64,000 nt of DNA. Origin: Darksidea phi (taxonomy: Eukaryota > Ascomycota > Dothideomycetes > Pleosporales > Lentitheciaceae). Each line of letters begins with the position of its first letter. Position 1 is the first letter of the stretch. The notes under the pieces are model-generated. The model searched no databases, had not been told where the DNA came from, and saw only the letters and a list, made by a program, of their open reading frames with translations. Shown here in pieces: positions 43,621 to 56,700 of this stretch. The stretch is taken from assembly GCA_030770425.1 (NCBI GenBank), contig JASJFT010000017.1, positions 248,001 through 312,000 on the forward strand. Reading direction: 5' to 3'. Both the position numbers and the translations under genes were made by a program.

Positions 43621-43879
43621 GATCTGGATAGGAGTGATCCCTAACTAAAACACTCTTTTATAATATCCTTCTAGTCTAATATAAAACCCGCAACGACAAT
43701 CGTATAAAATCAACTACGTTTATTCATTTTATAGACAAGTAATTGAGGAAGTCACCATGTCTACTTGAATGTGCTCAATTTCGTTGAGATTTAGCATCAA
43801 AACAACTGAAACATTCTTTCTTCCAAGAGGAGCCCGATTCATATACCCCGAATAAAGCAGGTTCATCAGGACCCTAATT

Positions 43880-45812
43880 CTACACTTTATATAGCTTCGA
43901 TCTCATCGCCAGATTTTCCACGCTGACAACCTTCCCGTCACCATCAAAGTTGAAAATAAACTCATCGAGAGGAAGCGAGCCATACGTCACCCCCGTAACA
44001 CCAACCCAAGCACCACAGTCGGTAGACCAAAGCTGCTGTCCTGCAGTTGGACCACCCGTCTCCTCGAACACTGCCTTCCATGCCTGCCTCTTTCCACCGT
44101 CAGCAGTGCCACTCTCGAGCTGAGTGTAGTAAAGTCGTGCTTCTGCCCGGGATGGCTTGATATCTGCCCCTGCGGCGAGCTTGAGCGCCATTTCGACCAT
44201 GTTGGTGCCGTTGCTGATCCATGGTCCGATACCGAGACCAGGTTTGTTAGGGTCCGTACTTATGGTCAGCGAAGAATTCGTTGTAGTACCGTTCCATCCG
44301 CCTCCGGGCCTGCTAACGTAGACACCACTATACAATTTATCGGCATCGTCGCGTGACGCAGCATCATACGCGGGTATGAGCGCAGCGCCTAGAAGATCAG
44401 CCCCATAGAAGTTGGTCAGTGCCGGTGTTCCCGCCATCATGATAGTGAAACCGAGATTGAAGTCGCGAAGCAAAGTAACAAAGGCTGTATACCGCCGGAA
44501 AGTCCCCGCTTTCGTAAATACGCTGAGCGTGCGGTGAGGTTGCGTGTCTCTTGCTAGCTGTATACGACGAACACCCCAAGGCGCGCCGACTGAAGCGAGA
44601 AAGTCGGATGCAAAGGTTACGGGGTTTAGCCAGCGACGTGTGAGAGATGGCCTGATGAGTTTGGAGGAAAGTATAGCACGACCGAGCGTTGAGAGATCAC
44701 CGGCCGAGGCGTACATATTTCCGCCACTAACTATGGATGAGTATTTATTCAAGTCAGAAGGGAATATAGGGATGCTTACGGATTAGCCTCGCCTAAGCTA
44801 ACCCCCCAGTAGGTTTCCTTCTCGGTGCCTGGTAGAATACCCACAGAGTCTGGTGGCTTTTCGTAATATGTCCGATTCAATCGTAAGGGCTTGATGATGC
44901 GATCGTTGAGAACATCGGTGTACTTTTTCCCACTAATGTTCTCAAGTGCGTACGCTAGCAGCTGATACGCAACGTTCGAATAGGTAGCAGTTTGCCAGGC
45001 TGGAAACGACGGGTACATGATATCTAGCCCTTTAAAAAACTCTATATTGATATAAGCAAACATCTAACGCATCAGCGGAAACCAGTCTCACCCTCTCGCG
45101 TACAGAGCGGATATGCTCCACAAGGTGGCTTCGTCGAATTCGAAAGTTTTGGAAACACTCCGTGCCAGGACTCGGGCATGTCATCCGTTTGCGTAATTTC
45201 ACCAAGCACTCCATCTGCCAGTAATGTCAATATCAGTCGCCCCTCTGGAAAAGATCACTTACAATCACGTCCGACACCCGATACTTGCGATGCCAAAGCA
45301 CCGATAGTAATATCGTCCCACGCTGTCTGCCTCACACTATCAAACTCACCGGAGCTCCCATTCTTAGACAACTTCGCCAACTCGGGCACGAAATTTGTAA
45401 TAGGTGAGTTCCAATGTACATCCCCAGCCTCGGCTAGAAAAGCCAACACAGTGTATACCTTCGTCACACTGCCTAGTCTATACACCGTATCCCCATCTAC
45501 ACTCCTCACCCCAGTAGTGTTCTTCGGTAAATCCTTCGCAGTGCGATGTCTCTGCCACAATACGGGGGGTCCAGGATTTGTAGAGAAAATCTGGATCGAA
45601 TAAGAGAATTTGTCAACGCCAGTGATGTTACTTGTATCGATGTACTCAAAAACGGATGTGATGTTGGCGATCGCGGCTTTCCATGCTGGATGCTGTGCAA
45701 GTCCCCTAGGGGGAGGAAATTCGGGGCCAATGAGCGGGCAGTTGGGGGCGGCCGTGATTATCGGTAATTGAACCAAGGCTAGCAGCCCGGGGACCCATGT
45801 AAGGACCTTCAT
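43880..45812 (-). CDS. Secreted serine beta-lactamase-like / S12-type hydrolase
   Basis: Four exons on the minus strand, 45812-45263, 45214-45092, 45041-44780 and 44726-43880, give 593 residues. A signal peptide (about 1-21, ending ITAA) is followed by a class C beta-lactamase-like fold. The nucleophile motif is SVTK (S115, K118 in YRLGSVTKVYT) and the second motif is Y-S-N at 245-247 (TATYSNVAYQLLAYAL). The last 170 residues form an extra C-terminal domain seen in the secreted fungal members of this family. Many N-glycosylation sequons (NIT, NGS, NGT, NSS) fit secretion. The substrate is unknown: peptides, esters or lactones are all possible. It lies near the PKS locus, but secretion argues against it being a LovD-type acyltransferase of the pathway. 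Confidence 0.85.
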
Positions 45813-46508
45813 CGTTATACCGAGGAAGGGGATGTAGAACGGATGGGAAAAGGGAGATAGGAATGCAATGATATAGAAAGTGGATTTGCCGCAAATGGGC
45901 TAATCTTAGAATCTCCATAGTTCATCTATCTCGAAATGGTCGAGCCCCGGGTCTGAATAACCTGGGAAATTGGTAGTATCGCATCATCAACCGGGCTACT
46001 AGCGGTCGTTCTGAAAGAACATGGGCGATACAGAATCGCGGCTTGAGATGAAAGTCTTTCGAAGGTCTTCTGCAAACGTTGCGGAGAAAGTGGCGTTGCA
46101 TCATCTATGTAATCAAGCGAAGTGAATTGCACAACCAATGATAAGCAGTATTGCAAATGCTCGGCTACAAATTACGCATTGTGATTTCGATAAGGTGCTG
46201 ATAATGGTGCCTGTACTGTGCACGGGTAAATGGGTAGCTGATCTGCCCTTGCAGTGTCGGAATAAACGCTAGTTGTGTGAGATAGGTAGTATAAACACTA
46301 TATCTTACCCCCGCTCACGAGCAGGTGATTTCGACAAAACATTACTATGCTTCCTCTAGATGCCGACACGATCAGTCTAGACGTGGCGGGTAGACGCGAC
46401 AATTTAACCGTCTTTGCCTAACCGATACCCATGCTCAGATATTCGCTTTGCGCAATTTTGAAACCGTGGTTCGCCTACGCACACCAGGAATGTATTCTAT
46501 GTGCTCAC
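45813..46508. other. Intergenic region
   Basis: About 700 bases between two minus-strand genes. No gene seen; short open frames on the minus strand lack domains. It should carry the beta-lactamase-like promoter and the ABC transporter 3' region. Confidence 0.45.
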
Positions 46509-49500
46509 CTAGGCACCCAATGCCTGAGCCTGGCACATTTCCCAGTACCAATCCCTTCGGCTCAATAGTTCGGCATGATTCCCCCTTTCTACCACCCTCC
46601 CACCTCTCATAACAAAAATGACGTCAGCATTTTGCACAGTAGCTAACCTATGCGCGACGACAACCATTGTTCTTCCCTTCCCCGTCCTCTCAAACACAGC
46701 TTGGACCTCCTTCTCCGTCTCCGAATCAAGGCTACTCGTCGCTTCATCAAGAAGCAGAACTGAGGGGTCACGTATCAATGCTCGTGCGATAGAAAGGCGT
46801 TGTCTCTGGCCGCCTGACAGGGTAACACCTGAGGTGCCGATGTCGGTGTCGTAGCTGGAAGGAAGGGAGGTTATGAAGTCGTGGATACCGGCATCACGAC
46901 ATGCAGTGTGTAGGGTGCAGTCGGAGATGGCACGTGAGTCCATACCTAGAAGGACGTTTTCGCGGATCGTGCCGCGGATGAGGTAGGGTTCCTGCGCTAC
47001 CAGACTCATACGCTTTCGAAGATAACGCAGTGGGATTGATGTTATTTGCTCGTCGTTGTAATATATACTTCCCCGCTGTGGCTCGTAGAAGCGTTCGAGG
47101 AGAGAGATCACTGTCGTTTTTCCGGATCCACTACTTCCGACGATGGCTGCGAATTGACCGTGTTGGATGCTCAAGTTTAAGCCTCGGAGTACAGGAACAT
47201 TGCGTGTTTGGTATGTGAACCATACGTTACGGAATTCAATATCTGCTCCTTTCCAGAGAAGGCTTGTTGGCAGCGTATAGCGATTGGCGTCATTGTATTT
47301 CATTGCGATTTCATCGTCGTCTTCCGAGTCGTGAATACGCATCGCCTGGATGCGATCTGCAGCTACGGACACTTGAGCAATATCTGTTCTTTGTTAGAAC
47401 GTAGTGGCAACGAGAACCATGGAGCAACTCACTGGGACCGAAGCTCAGCCATTGTCCCGCAGCAAGACTGCCCTGAATAACAGCCAAATAAACAACGAGG
47501 AAGTTGAAAGGCGTGATCTCTAAGGCTGATAGAAGAAGGCCGCCGTACCTAACTACATTCAGCCACGCTCAAGGCGACGTGCAAACTAAAGTAACTCACC
47601 AAAGTGCGAAGGCCATGCACAGTAACACGAGGCTATCACTCGCAGCAAACACCAAACCCGAGACCCTTGCCTCTTTCCATGCTCTAGTGATATGCGCCTG
47701 CAAAAGCTCGTTGTATCTCCGACAAATGGTACGCTCAAGTGTCAAGCATGCCACCGTCCGTATAGCACCAATGGCTTCAGTAGCAAACCGTGCACTTTCT
47801 GCAAAAACTTCATTGTTGCGCGATTCAAATCGGACCTCGTGACGGACTCTGTACCACCCACCAGCGAGGATGATAGGCATTGAAGAGCCAATAACGACCA
47901 GTGCGAATTTCCAGTGGAAGAAAATGGCGATTACGATACAGCCTATCAGGCTGAATAATGATATCAGCACCATAGCCATGTTTATGCCGAGTAGCTGCTG
48001 TAATTGCGATGGGTCAGTGGCAATGCGCGCAGTGAGAAGGCCGATTGAATTTTCTGCGCTATCAAAGAAGGATATGCGCTTGGTGATGGTATTGCGGAAG
48101 TATTCTTTGCGGTAAATGGAAGTGGTATGCTGCGAATGATCAGTACCATTGATTTTAGAAGTAAAGGCGAGGCATGCTTACAACAGAGACAGTGTTTGAT
48201 ACCCAGCCCAAAACAAAATAGCTTAGGCCTACACCGGATGCGACAGCCACAAGCATGATGCAAAGGAAGGTGTTTGTGATTTGCAGTTGCTTTCCCCAGT
48301 ATGCGAAAGATGATATCAGTCGTGCAAAGAGGAATGCTTGTATGGGATTACTTGCTATAAACAGTCAGCTTTAAACAAGTCGTCGTGGAGGCCAGGCGAC
48401 TTACATGCCGCACCCATAGTAGCCGCTACTATGGTAAGGTAACCCACCCAGTTTTGCTTCTGCTCGGCTAGCAACATTCCGAAGCTCCTAGCGAAGCTTT
48501 TTGAGTTTGATTTTGTGGATGCTGGCTCTAAATCGTCAACGAGAGTGCGCTCCGAATCAACCAGAGTCTCGTAGCTCTCTTTCTCATCCACCACATGCTC
48601 GTTGATAGACTGCTCTGTATGCACGACCAGGTGTTGTGCGTGTACCAATTTCCAATACAAACCGTCTTCGTCCTCAAGCAAGCTCTTGTGTGTGCCCTGC
48701 TGCGCAACCTTTCCTTTCGCCAGCACTACAATATTATCTGCACGTTTGATTGTAGAAAGCCGATGCGCGATCACTATTGTAGTACGATTCTGAGCCACCT
48801 GCTCCAAGGCGGCTTGTACAATACGCTCGCTAGCCACGTCTAAAGCACTAGTTGCTTCATCGAAGATTAAGAGCTTAGGGCGGCGGACTATGGCGCGGGC
48901 GATGGCAATTCGTTGTCGCTGACCGCCGCTAAGCTGGATACCCACGTCGCCAACGGGTGTAAAGTAACCCTTATCGATGATCAGCTTGTGATTTCCCGCG
49001 GGTCTGTTTTTGCGCCTACCTCGGGAAGTGATTGAATGAACTCGTCCGCGTATGCTTCCTTACAGGCGTGCTCTACGAGCTCTTTCCTCATCTCCATAGA
49101 CGCATTTTCTAGTTCCGTACCCATGAGACCATACTCGACATTCTTGAAGATAGTGTCGTTGAACAAAAATGATTCTTGCTGTACCAAGCCAATTTGGGCA
49201 CGCCACCAGTGGAGATCAATGGTATGAAGATTCGTGGTACCTATCTTAATGGTGCCGTTCCGTAGATAATTTGTAATAGGGTCAGTACCACCTAGCTCAT
49301 ACCAGCGCTGGATTAAAGCAATTATCGTGCTCTTTCCCGACCCGCTTGGCCCGACAATGGCTGTAGTTTTTCCTTTCGGGATGACGAGGCTCAAGTTTGT
49401 AAGGATCTTGACTTCATGTCGCGTCGGATACGCGAAGTTGATACCGTCTATGATGATGTCCTCGTCTAGACAGACGTCATTGTCATGTATACCTCCAGTG

Positions 49501-50924
49501 ACTGGTGTCGGTGCATCGATGACCGTGAAGAATATCGATGCTGCGTTGATGGCATTGGAAACAGCCGTTAAAGGTACAGAAACGGCATTGATATGCGCGA
49601 GCATAGTCATAACTGACATGAGCACGCTGAGATGGTCAGAAATTGCGACACGGTTGGTAGATAGAATACATACACCACTAGGGTCTCGACATTGGCGAAT
49701 TTGAAGTCAAGATAAAGTCTGGCGGCATACCAGAAACACAGGGCAAATGTGCTACAGAAGTCAGCTAGGTAAACAACAGAAGAACAATTGCCTACGCGAA
49801 TATCGTAAAAAACACTAAACTGGATCAGTATATCGCTATCAACTCAAGAAGGCATAACTGACCTGGAGAATGCTGCATGGCTAACATAGGTGACAGCTCC
49901 TTGCCTAACATACTTGCCCGGTCGATCAGCATGTCGTATTTCTTCGCCATCTTATCCTCTGCTCCACACGCAGCGACCATCCTAACATTCGACAGTGATT
50001 CATGCGCAATGCCTGATGCGTTTCTTTCCACTTCCTGTACACATGCATATTTCTTCACGACTAACGGCGTCATAATTGAATACCAGATCACTATCACTAC
50101 CAGCCCACTCGCCGTCACTAAGGTTAGCTCCCAGCTGAATATGCATCCGATCGTTAGTGCGGTAATAATAACAGTGATAGCTTGAATTAGAGAAGAAAGT
50201 CGCTCCGAGATGCCGAGTTGGAGGATATTCGCTGTAACGGTAATTATTGCGGTTGTTTGGCCTGGCGGGAGGGCATCTAGAACTGAGATAGGTTGTTGAA
50301 AGAGCGCTTCGAGGTATCGAAGACGTATAGATGCGGAAATGCGTAGACTCGTAATGCGGAAGCCTATCTACATCTAGTCAGCGTAGGCGACCCAGAAGCG
50401 AACAAATGTAGATTACAATAGCGATGTAGGCCAAAATGAGCCGGCCGATGAAGATATATATAATGTATAACCTGAATTTATCAGCTATTTACTTCCACAA
50501 GAGAAGCACTTCGAGTCAACGTACACATATTGATCAATAGTGGACATGAAAACATTTGATGTATCCGCGGGTGACGTCGTAACAAATGTTAACGAGGTAA
50601 AAGTTCTGATAAGACGCGCTACGCAGGATGACAGTTAGCTAGTATATTCATATTTCTGTCAAGTCTACTTGCCGAAAATGATGTTCATGAGTGGGAGTGT
50701 TGCTCCAGCAAATATGGATGCGACGAGCGAGACGGTAAGGAACAGGCCATCTCTTCGTGATGCGTACGAGAATATCCTCTGTTCTTCCGTCAGTTTTCAC
50801 ATGTGGAAGTACTCAGGGTTCTCACAATAAGGGAGTTTGCGCTTCCTTTTGCTGAATCCATCCATGATGGTAGTTCTTTGAACCACGCTATCCATGGGGT
50901 GTCGAAACTCGAAGATTGAAACAT
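46509..50924 (-). CDS. Full-length ABC transporter, ABCB/MDR type
   Basis: Thirteen exons on the minus strand give 1270 residues: 50924-50826, 50778-50669, 50605-50525, 50471-50417, 50367-49863, 49814-49796, 49751-49674, 49626-49020, 48969-48405, 48354-48182, 48129-47600, 47548-47433 and 47383-46509. The order is TMD1-NBD1-TMD2-NBD2. NBD1 has GPSGSGKST (about 408), LSGGQRQR (about 532) and [15 protein letters not shown]2 has GSSGSGKTT (about 1064), LSGGQRQR (about 1169) and [12 protein letters not shown], so both ATP sites look complete. The start at 50924 ([11 protein letters not shown]) is the only one whose first splice leads into [11 protein letters not shown] in phase. Exon 6 is 19 bases long. 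The protein would export lipophilic compounds at the plasma membrane. Its place beside the hydrolase and PKS suggests product efflux or self-protection. Confidence 0.9.
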
Positions 50925-51687
50925 GTTTATGCCTTGTCATCAGCACAAAGACGCTGAAGATTTCAGTGCTACTGGAGTTGAGCGACGTGATCACGTGTCA
51001 TGCTTTGCCGTGCTCCTAAAGGTTATCATGTTTTAGTTATGCCTATGGTTTGTCACGCTGTGTGTACTGCGATAGTCATGTTAGATTCTTAGACTCCGGC
51101 AATGTAATACCGATTGTATTCGTTTGATGAAATCTTTGTATACAGTGACAGCCTGTGAAATCTAGATCGTTATTCATTATTCTTCATCGCAGTTGCTTGC
51201 GCTTCAGAGTCCGTGCTCACACCCACGCAAGTTCACAACCGTAATATACTAAGAGTGTTAGCCGCCGGACCATAACTGTAGATAACAGACCGTCACTTCG
51301 CCGGGTAATGTAGTTCTCCTATGGCCCGACTTTGTTGAGACTGCCGAAGGGTGTTTCCGTTGTTAGCATGCATTGTGGTAACATGGGTCGCCTAAAGTGA
51401 TCCCCATCCATTGGTCAGCCATAAATTATCCCCGAGCCAATCAGAAAAGCGTAACAGGCTTTTCTAGTGGCCATTCATTGACCTATGTATAAATTCTTGA
51501 CGCACAGTGCGGGACTGACGCATGACATAGTGCACCATTAAGCTCATCTAGTACAACATACGCCACTCACTCATGCTCATTCCGGTAATTGGTAACGGTA
51601 TACAAGACTTGAAGATGCACTATACGAATCTTGAGTAGATAGTCTAAGGGCCTTGAAGAGTCGGTGATCGCATTGCTTATTCGGCGC
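50925..51687. other. Intergenic region
   Basis: About 760 bases between the FSH1-type gene's 3' end and the ABC transporter start, both on the minus strand. No gene seen; likely the transporter promoter. Confidence 0.45.
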
Positions 51688-52558
51688 TCAAGGGGCACGG
51701 GCGCTGCCGTTGACTTCATCAATCATGCGGCGAACAGTGTCACCGAGCTCTTTCACCATATGCTTGTCTCGGGGAAGCGTGTGGCCTTTGGCATGGTCAA
51801 AAATGAAGGCCGTATCTGGGTCGCAAACATTGTAGAGCGCAATGTTGCCGTGTAGATATGGATCCAATGACCCAACTACGGTCTTTTGTTAGCAAAGGTC
51901 TTATCAGTGCTTATGAACAAACTTACTAATGTGGCAGGTGGGAATATCAATCATCAAGTCGCTCTCATCCGCCAGCACAATGCCGTCAAGCGTCGGCTTC
52001 ATCGGTGGCCAACCCCCAAAGAAAAGCGCACACTTGATCGCAGGCAGCCGGCCTTCTTCCCTCGATCGTATCTGCTCATCCAACAACAGCGTTCCTGCAA
52101 TAGTCGCGCCCTCCGAATAGCCCACAATCCCGTCAAACGGCCCCTCCGTCTCCATCACTTGATACAAGTACTCAAGCGTCTTTCGAGCGCTGTCATCTGT
52201 CTTAGCAACTCCATAAGTCATCAACTCTCGCATTGTCATCTCTGGTGTTTCTAGCTGAGGGAAGTCACGGATGCGCTCAATGACATCGGTCGTGTCGGCA
52301 TCGGCATCTGAGGGCACGATGAAGCGGTAGTAGGGCGCACCGCCAAAGAATTCCTCGTACCCTCTCGGTGGAGTGACTTCGTAGGGGCCTTGGATGAAGT
52401 GGAAATAGGCGCTTCCATCTGATTCGAGTTCTTTCACGAGAGGGGCTAGTTGAACTTTGAATTTCTGCGCCTGTATTAGCTGTGGTATGTTGATAAATGT
52501 TCAGGCCACAACTCACCTCGATGCTCCCGTAGGCACCTGGTAGACAAAGGAACTTCAT
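51688..52558 (-). CDS. FSH1-family serine hydrolase, candidate trans-acting thioesterase (LovG-like)
   Basis: Three exons on the minus strand, 52558-52517, 52470-51927 and 51875-51688, give 257 residues. It begins MKFLCLPGAYGS, the typical FSH1 first strand, and has the nucleophile elbow GYSEGA (Ser about 133). The Asp loop IIGSLDPYL (about 200) and the catalytic His in KGHTLPRD (about 228) complete the triad. The FSH1 family includes LovG, the thioesterase that frees the lovastatin nonaketide chain from a highly reducing PKS, and several similar partners in other fungal clusters; LovG is almost the same length. Here the gene is divergent from a PKS that lacks a release domain. Release of that PKS product is the inferred role; a general esterase is the alternative. 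Confidence 0.85.
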
Positions 52559-53770
52559 ACTGGGTACAATGATAGTGATGGGAAAATGCGAGAATGAGGC
52601 TATGGATAGCTTCTCACGAGTAGTCTGAGCCAGAAAACAGTCCGAGCAGCATGGTGTTCCTCGGAGGGGCCGTTGCATAATCGACTCAACTTGTCACAGC
52701 AAATGTTATCGTGAAGGCACAATTAATCTAAGGGGAGCCCAATGGGAGCAGCGTAATTAATGGCGACGTGGAGGAGGGCGCGCAAAGTGCCGGGGCGAGA
52801 GCCTGGAGGTTGGCACGCGCAGCGTAGAACCGAGCTCCCTGCATGCTCCCTGCATGCTCCCTGCATGCAATTCCGATGGATAAATGGCCCCTAGAGGAGA
52901 GATGATAAGATGGACGGGTACAATTTACGATGTCGGAGGGAAAAGGCAGCTAAGGGATACCGAGCGACGTGCCGAGGTGTTCGAGCCACCTTCTGCCACC
53001 ATCTTGTTTTGGCGCAGCCTATCTGAGGCTATCTTGACCTCACTTCAACAATTTCCCTTCATGCATCGACGACTCTCCTGTTCCACGGCGCTAATCTATC
53101 CACCGATTGCTTGCCCATCTTGTTGAAGGCATGACGGCAGTAATGGACCGATGACGACCGACGGCCAGCTTCTTTCGGGGCCACTCGCCGGCGCATAACG
53201 TTTACGTAAATCATGCTTAGAAAAGCAGCCAGGATGGTTACTTGTGCGGATCGAAGTTCGTCTTTTGATAAATTTTGAACGGGAAGCTCCCCTAATTGCC
53301 TGTATACTAAGTACCTAGGCCGTCAGACGTAGAAGGTCGGTATAGACCGCTGTAGCCTATGGGAAGCAAAAGGCATGACGACTCCAATGTCACTTGATAG
53401 TGAGCCATTCACGCGCGTTCATCGGAGAGTGATTGCTGTAGTGGTATCATGTTGATTCACCATCCGTCTGGCCGCTATGTCGGCTGCACCTTCTACTTTT
53501 CCGGCGGACGAAGGGCTTCAAGACGACGAGTTTCGGTCTTGGGGAACTTGATATTAGTTGAATGTGATAGGAGACTAGAGTCGCTATGAGGCAACGTGTG
53601 CTCAAGATGGCGGCGGTATAGATCACTTGATAACTTTCACCCTCAGCAGCGCGACTCCAGCTCTCCCACCAACTGGCTCATTCGCATCGTATCATATCAA
53701 GCGTCGTCTCATTTTTTCATTGTTATTTTGCCCTGAGAGATCTCTTGGCCGTGCGGCCCTACCTGCCAAC
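52559..53770. promoter_or_regulatory. Divergent promoter between FSH1-type hydrolase and PKS
   Basis: 1.2 kb separate the two start codons. No gene is seen inside. A triple 11-base repeat lies at 52834-52866, about 275 bp upstream of the hydrolase start and about 900 bp upstream of the PKS start. A TCCGGCGGA inverted repeat occurs near 53499. Both could be binding sites, but this is unproven. Confidence 0.5.
52834..52866. repeat. Perfect triple 11-bp tandem repeat with GCATGC palindromes
   Basis: The unit gctccctgcat is present three times without a mismatch and is followed by gc, so the palindrome GCATGC appears three times (52841-52846, 52852-52857, 52863-52868) at 11-bp spacing, about one helical turn. 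Sites in phase on one face of the helix would suit cooperative binding by a regulator. Confidence 0.9.
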
Positions 53771-56700
53771 ATGGCACCCTACGCTCTGACGCCAACTTCG
53801 GAGCGAGGAGAATATCCCAACGGCTTTGACCTACACGAACAAGCCAACGATGTCAACGGCACTATCGTCGCCAACGGTACCAACGGCACCAACGGCACCA
53901 ACGGGGAGGCAAACGGTCACTTCTCCAGCAGCAGCACACCCACTTCGACTACGGCGTACGAACAGGCCTACATACACGGCTACAAAGATGGGTACGCTAA
54001 GTCTCATGTCGAGCTCAAGCATCAGCCCATCGCCATTATCGGCATGTCGTGTCGCATACCAGGCAGCGTTAGCACACCGGATGAGTTTTGGGAGCTGCTC
54101 GCACGCTCACGAAGTGGCTTTTCTCCCATCCCGTTGGAGCGCTTTTCTGCCAACCGTTTCTTCCACCCTAACCCGGGAAAGAGTGGTACCACGAATGCAC
54201 GTGGTGGCAACTTCCTCACACATGATCTTACCGTCTTTGATGCCCCCTTCTTCGGCTTCACTCAGCAGGAGGCAATCAGCTTGGACCCCCAGCAGCGGTT
54301 GTTGCTTGAATGCACGTTTGAAGCGCTCGAGAGTGCAGGCATCCCAAAGCACGAAGTGGTGGGAAAGGATGTGGGTGTCTTCGTCGGTGGCAGTTTCGCT
54401 GAATATGACGCGGATCTATTCCGAGACCCGGATACGATTCCTATGCATCAAGCAACTGGAAATCACATGGCTATGCAGGCCAATCGGATATCACATTTCT
54501 TCGACTTGCGAGGTCCAAGTTACACCCTTGACACAGCCTGTTCTTCTAGTTTGGTCGCGTTACACAATGCTTGCCAAAGCCTCCGGTACGGGGAGTCGAG
54601 CATGGCCATTGCAGCAGGCGTTCACCTGAATATGCTCCCGGAATTCTGGATCTCCATGTCCATGTCAAGGCTTTTCGGAGAAGCGGGGCGATCATACGCC
54701 TTTGACCAGCGAGGTACGGGCTATGGCCGGGGCGAAGGGTGTGCCATGATCATGTTGAAGCCGCTTGATCAAGCTATCAAGGATAACGATCCGATCAGAG
54801 CAGTGATTACTGGAACGGGTGTTAATCAGGATGGAAAAACGCCTGGTATCACTATGCCAAACGGTTATGCACAGGGTAAGCTTACTATTTGATATACAAT
54901 ATCTTGACTCCACTAACATATGTTGTAGAGGCCCTCATTCGATCAGTCTACGAAAAGGGGGGTATGGACCCGAAAGACACTGGCTACGTGGAGGCACATG
55001 GCACTGGCACACGTGTTGGTGATCCAATTGAAGTGTCTGCGCTCCACAACGTCTTCGGTGAAGGCAGGAACAAGAGAAAGCCGCTCTACATTGGATCGGT
55101 GAAGTCGAATATTGGCCACTTGGAGGCTGCTGCTGGCATTGCAGGTGTCATCAAGACTGCGATGATGTTGGAGCGCGGTTTTATCCTCCCCAACTACGAC
55201 TTTAAGCAGCCCAACGAGAAGCTTCCTCTGGATCAGTGGGGATTCAAAGTCGCAACCAGACAGCAACCATGGCCGTTTGGCAAACGGTGGGCCAGCGTCA
55301 ACGGCTTCGGATTCGGCGGGACGAATGCGCACGCCGTCCTGACCAAAGGACCCCTCGAGCGCAAGACAATGAGCGAAGAGATCGATACGCAGACAGCCGA
55401 GCGGCTGTTCCTGATATCAGCGAACGATAAAATGAGCACAGAGCGCGCAATGCAGAACCTAGGTGTGTATCTAGAGCAGCGCCCGGAGGTCTTCCAAAAC
55501 GACCTCTTGAGCAACCTTGCGTACACTTTGGGAGAGAGAAAGTCGTTACATCCTTGGCGCGTTGCAATCACGGCATCATCTGCGGTACATCTTGTCGAAG
55601 CCCTATCTAGTGGCAAGGTCTTGGCCGCAAAACAAGAGCTTGAGACACCTCGCCTCGGATGGATCTTCACCGGACAGGGGGCGCAATGGTGGGCAATGGG
55701 TCGAGAACTGTACCAGCGTTATCCGGTCTATGCCTCTTCGCTAGACAAGGCCGACACACATCTGCTTTCGATTGGAGCAAATTTCTCACTGCGAGAGGAG
55801 TTGCAGAAGGACGAGAAGACGACCCAAGTCAACGCCGCACATATCAGTCAGCCATCATGCACTGCCGTGCAGCTCGCGCTAACCGACCTACTACACTCGT
55901 GGGGTATTCGCGCTTGCGCTGTTGCCGGACATTCATCTGGCGAAATCGGAGCTGCATATGCCGCGGGCATAATCACTTTCGCTGACGCTATGACGATCGC
56001 ATACCACCGTGGACGACTCATTCCCATCTTGAAAAAGAAGTATCCAGAGCTCGATGGCTGCATGATGGCCGTGGGAGCTAGTATGGGAGAGATCACACCT
56101 CTGCTCGGTCGTATATCTTCCGCGCGTGGAGAAGTCCGAATTGCATGCATCAACAGCCCTTTGAGCGTCACTGTATCTGGAGATGCAGCTGCTGTTTCCG
56201 ACTTGCACGCACTCATCGAAGAAGTGCACCCCGGCATGTTCGCACGGAAGCTCCAAGTCGACACAGCGTACCATTCGCATCACATGAACCTAGTCGCGAA
56301 AGAGTACACGGATTCTCTTCTACAAATTCAACCTCCGCAACCTACAAAGATCAAATTTTACTCCTCGTTGCTTGGTCGGCTCGCCACCAGCCCAGAGTTG
56401 GATGCATCATACTGGGTACAGAATCTAACATGCGCTGTGCGATTCGATGAGGCAGTGCAGAGTATGTGTCAACCTATCGGCGACTTCAAAACTGGAGTCA
56501 ATCACTTGGTCGAGCTTGGTCCTCATGCTGCACTCCAAGGTCCTATTAAGCAGATTCTCAAGCATGTTGGTGGTCCGGCTACCAAGATTGCGTACTCTTC
56601 TGTGCTCGCAAGAAAGAAAGACGCAGTTCAGACCGCTCTAGCACTGGCAGGGACACTCTTCGTCAAAGGCGTTTCACTCAAAATGGGTGCTATCAACTTC

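Larger units (their letters stand above)
42288..43879. other. Repeat-rich intergenic region
   Basis: About 1.6 kb without an intact gene. It holds two direct copies of a degenerate repeat and an ankyrin-type coding relic (both listed separately). The rest is AT-rich and full of stops. Confidence 0.6.

Noticed and set aside
43880..45812. Beta-lactamase-like protein as a LovD-type acyltransferase of the polyketide pathway
   Set aside because: LovD-like enzymes are cytosolic; this one has a clear signal peptide, glycosylation sequons and an extra C-terminal domain, and is separated from the PKS by the transporter and the hydrolase.
53627..53770. In-frame extension of the PKS upstream of 53771
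   Set aside because: It begins at a TTG codon, reads as low-quality sequence, and the ATG at 53771 has good context directly before the usual leader of such synthases.
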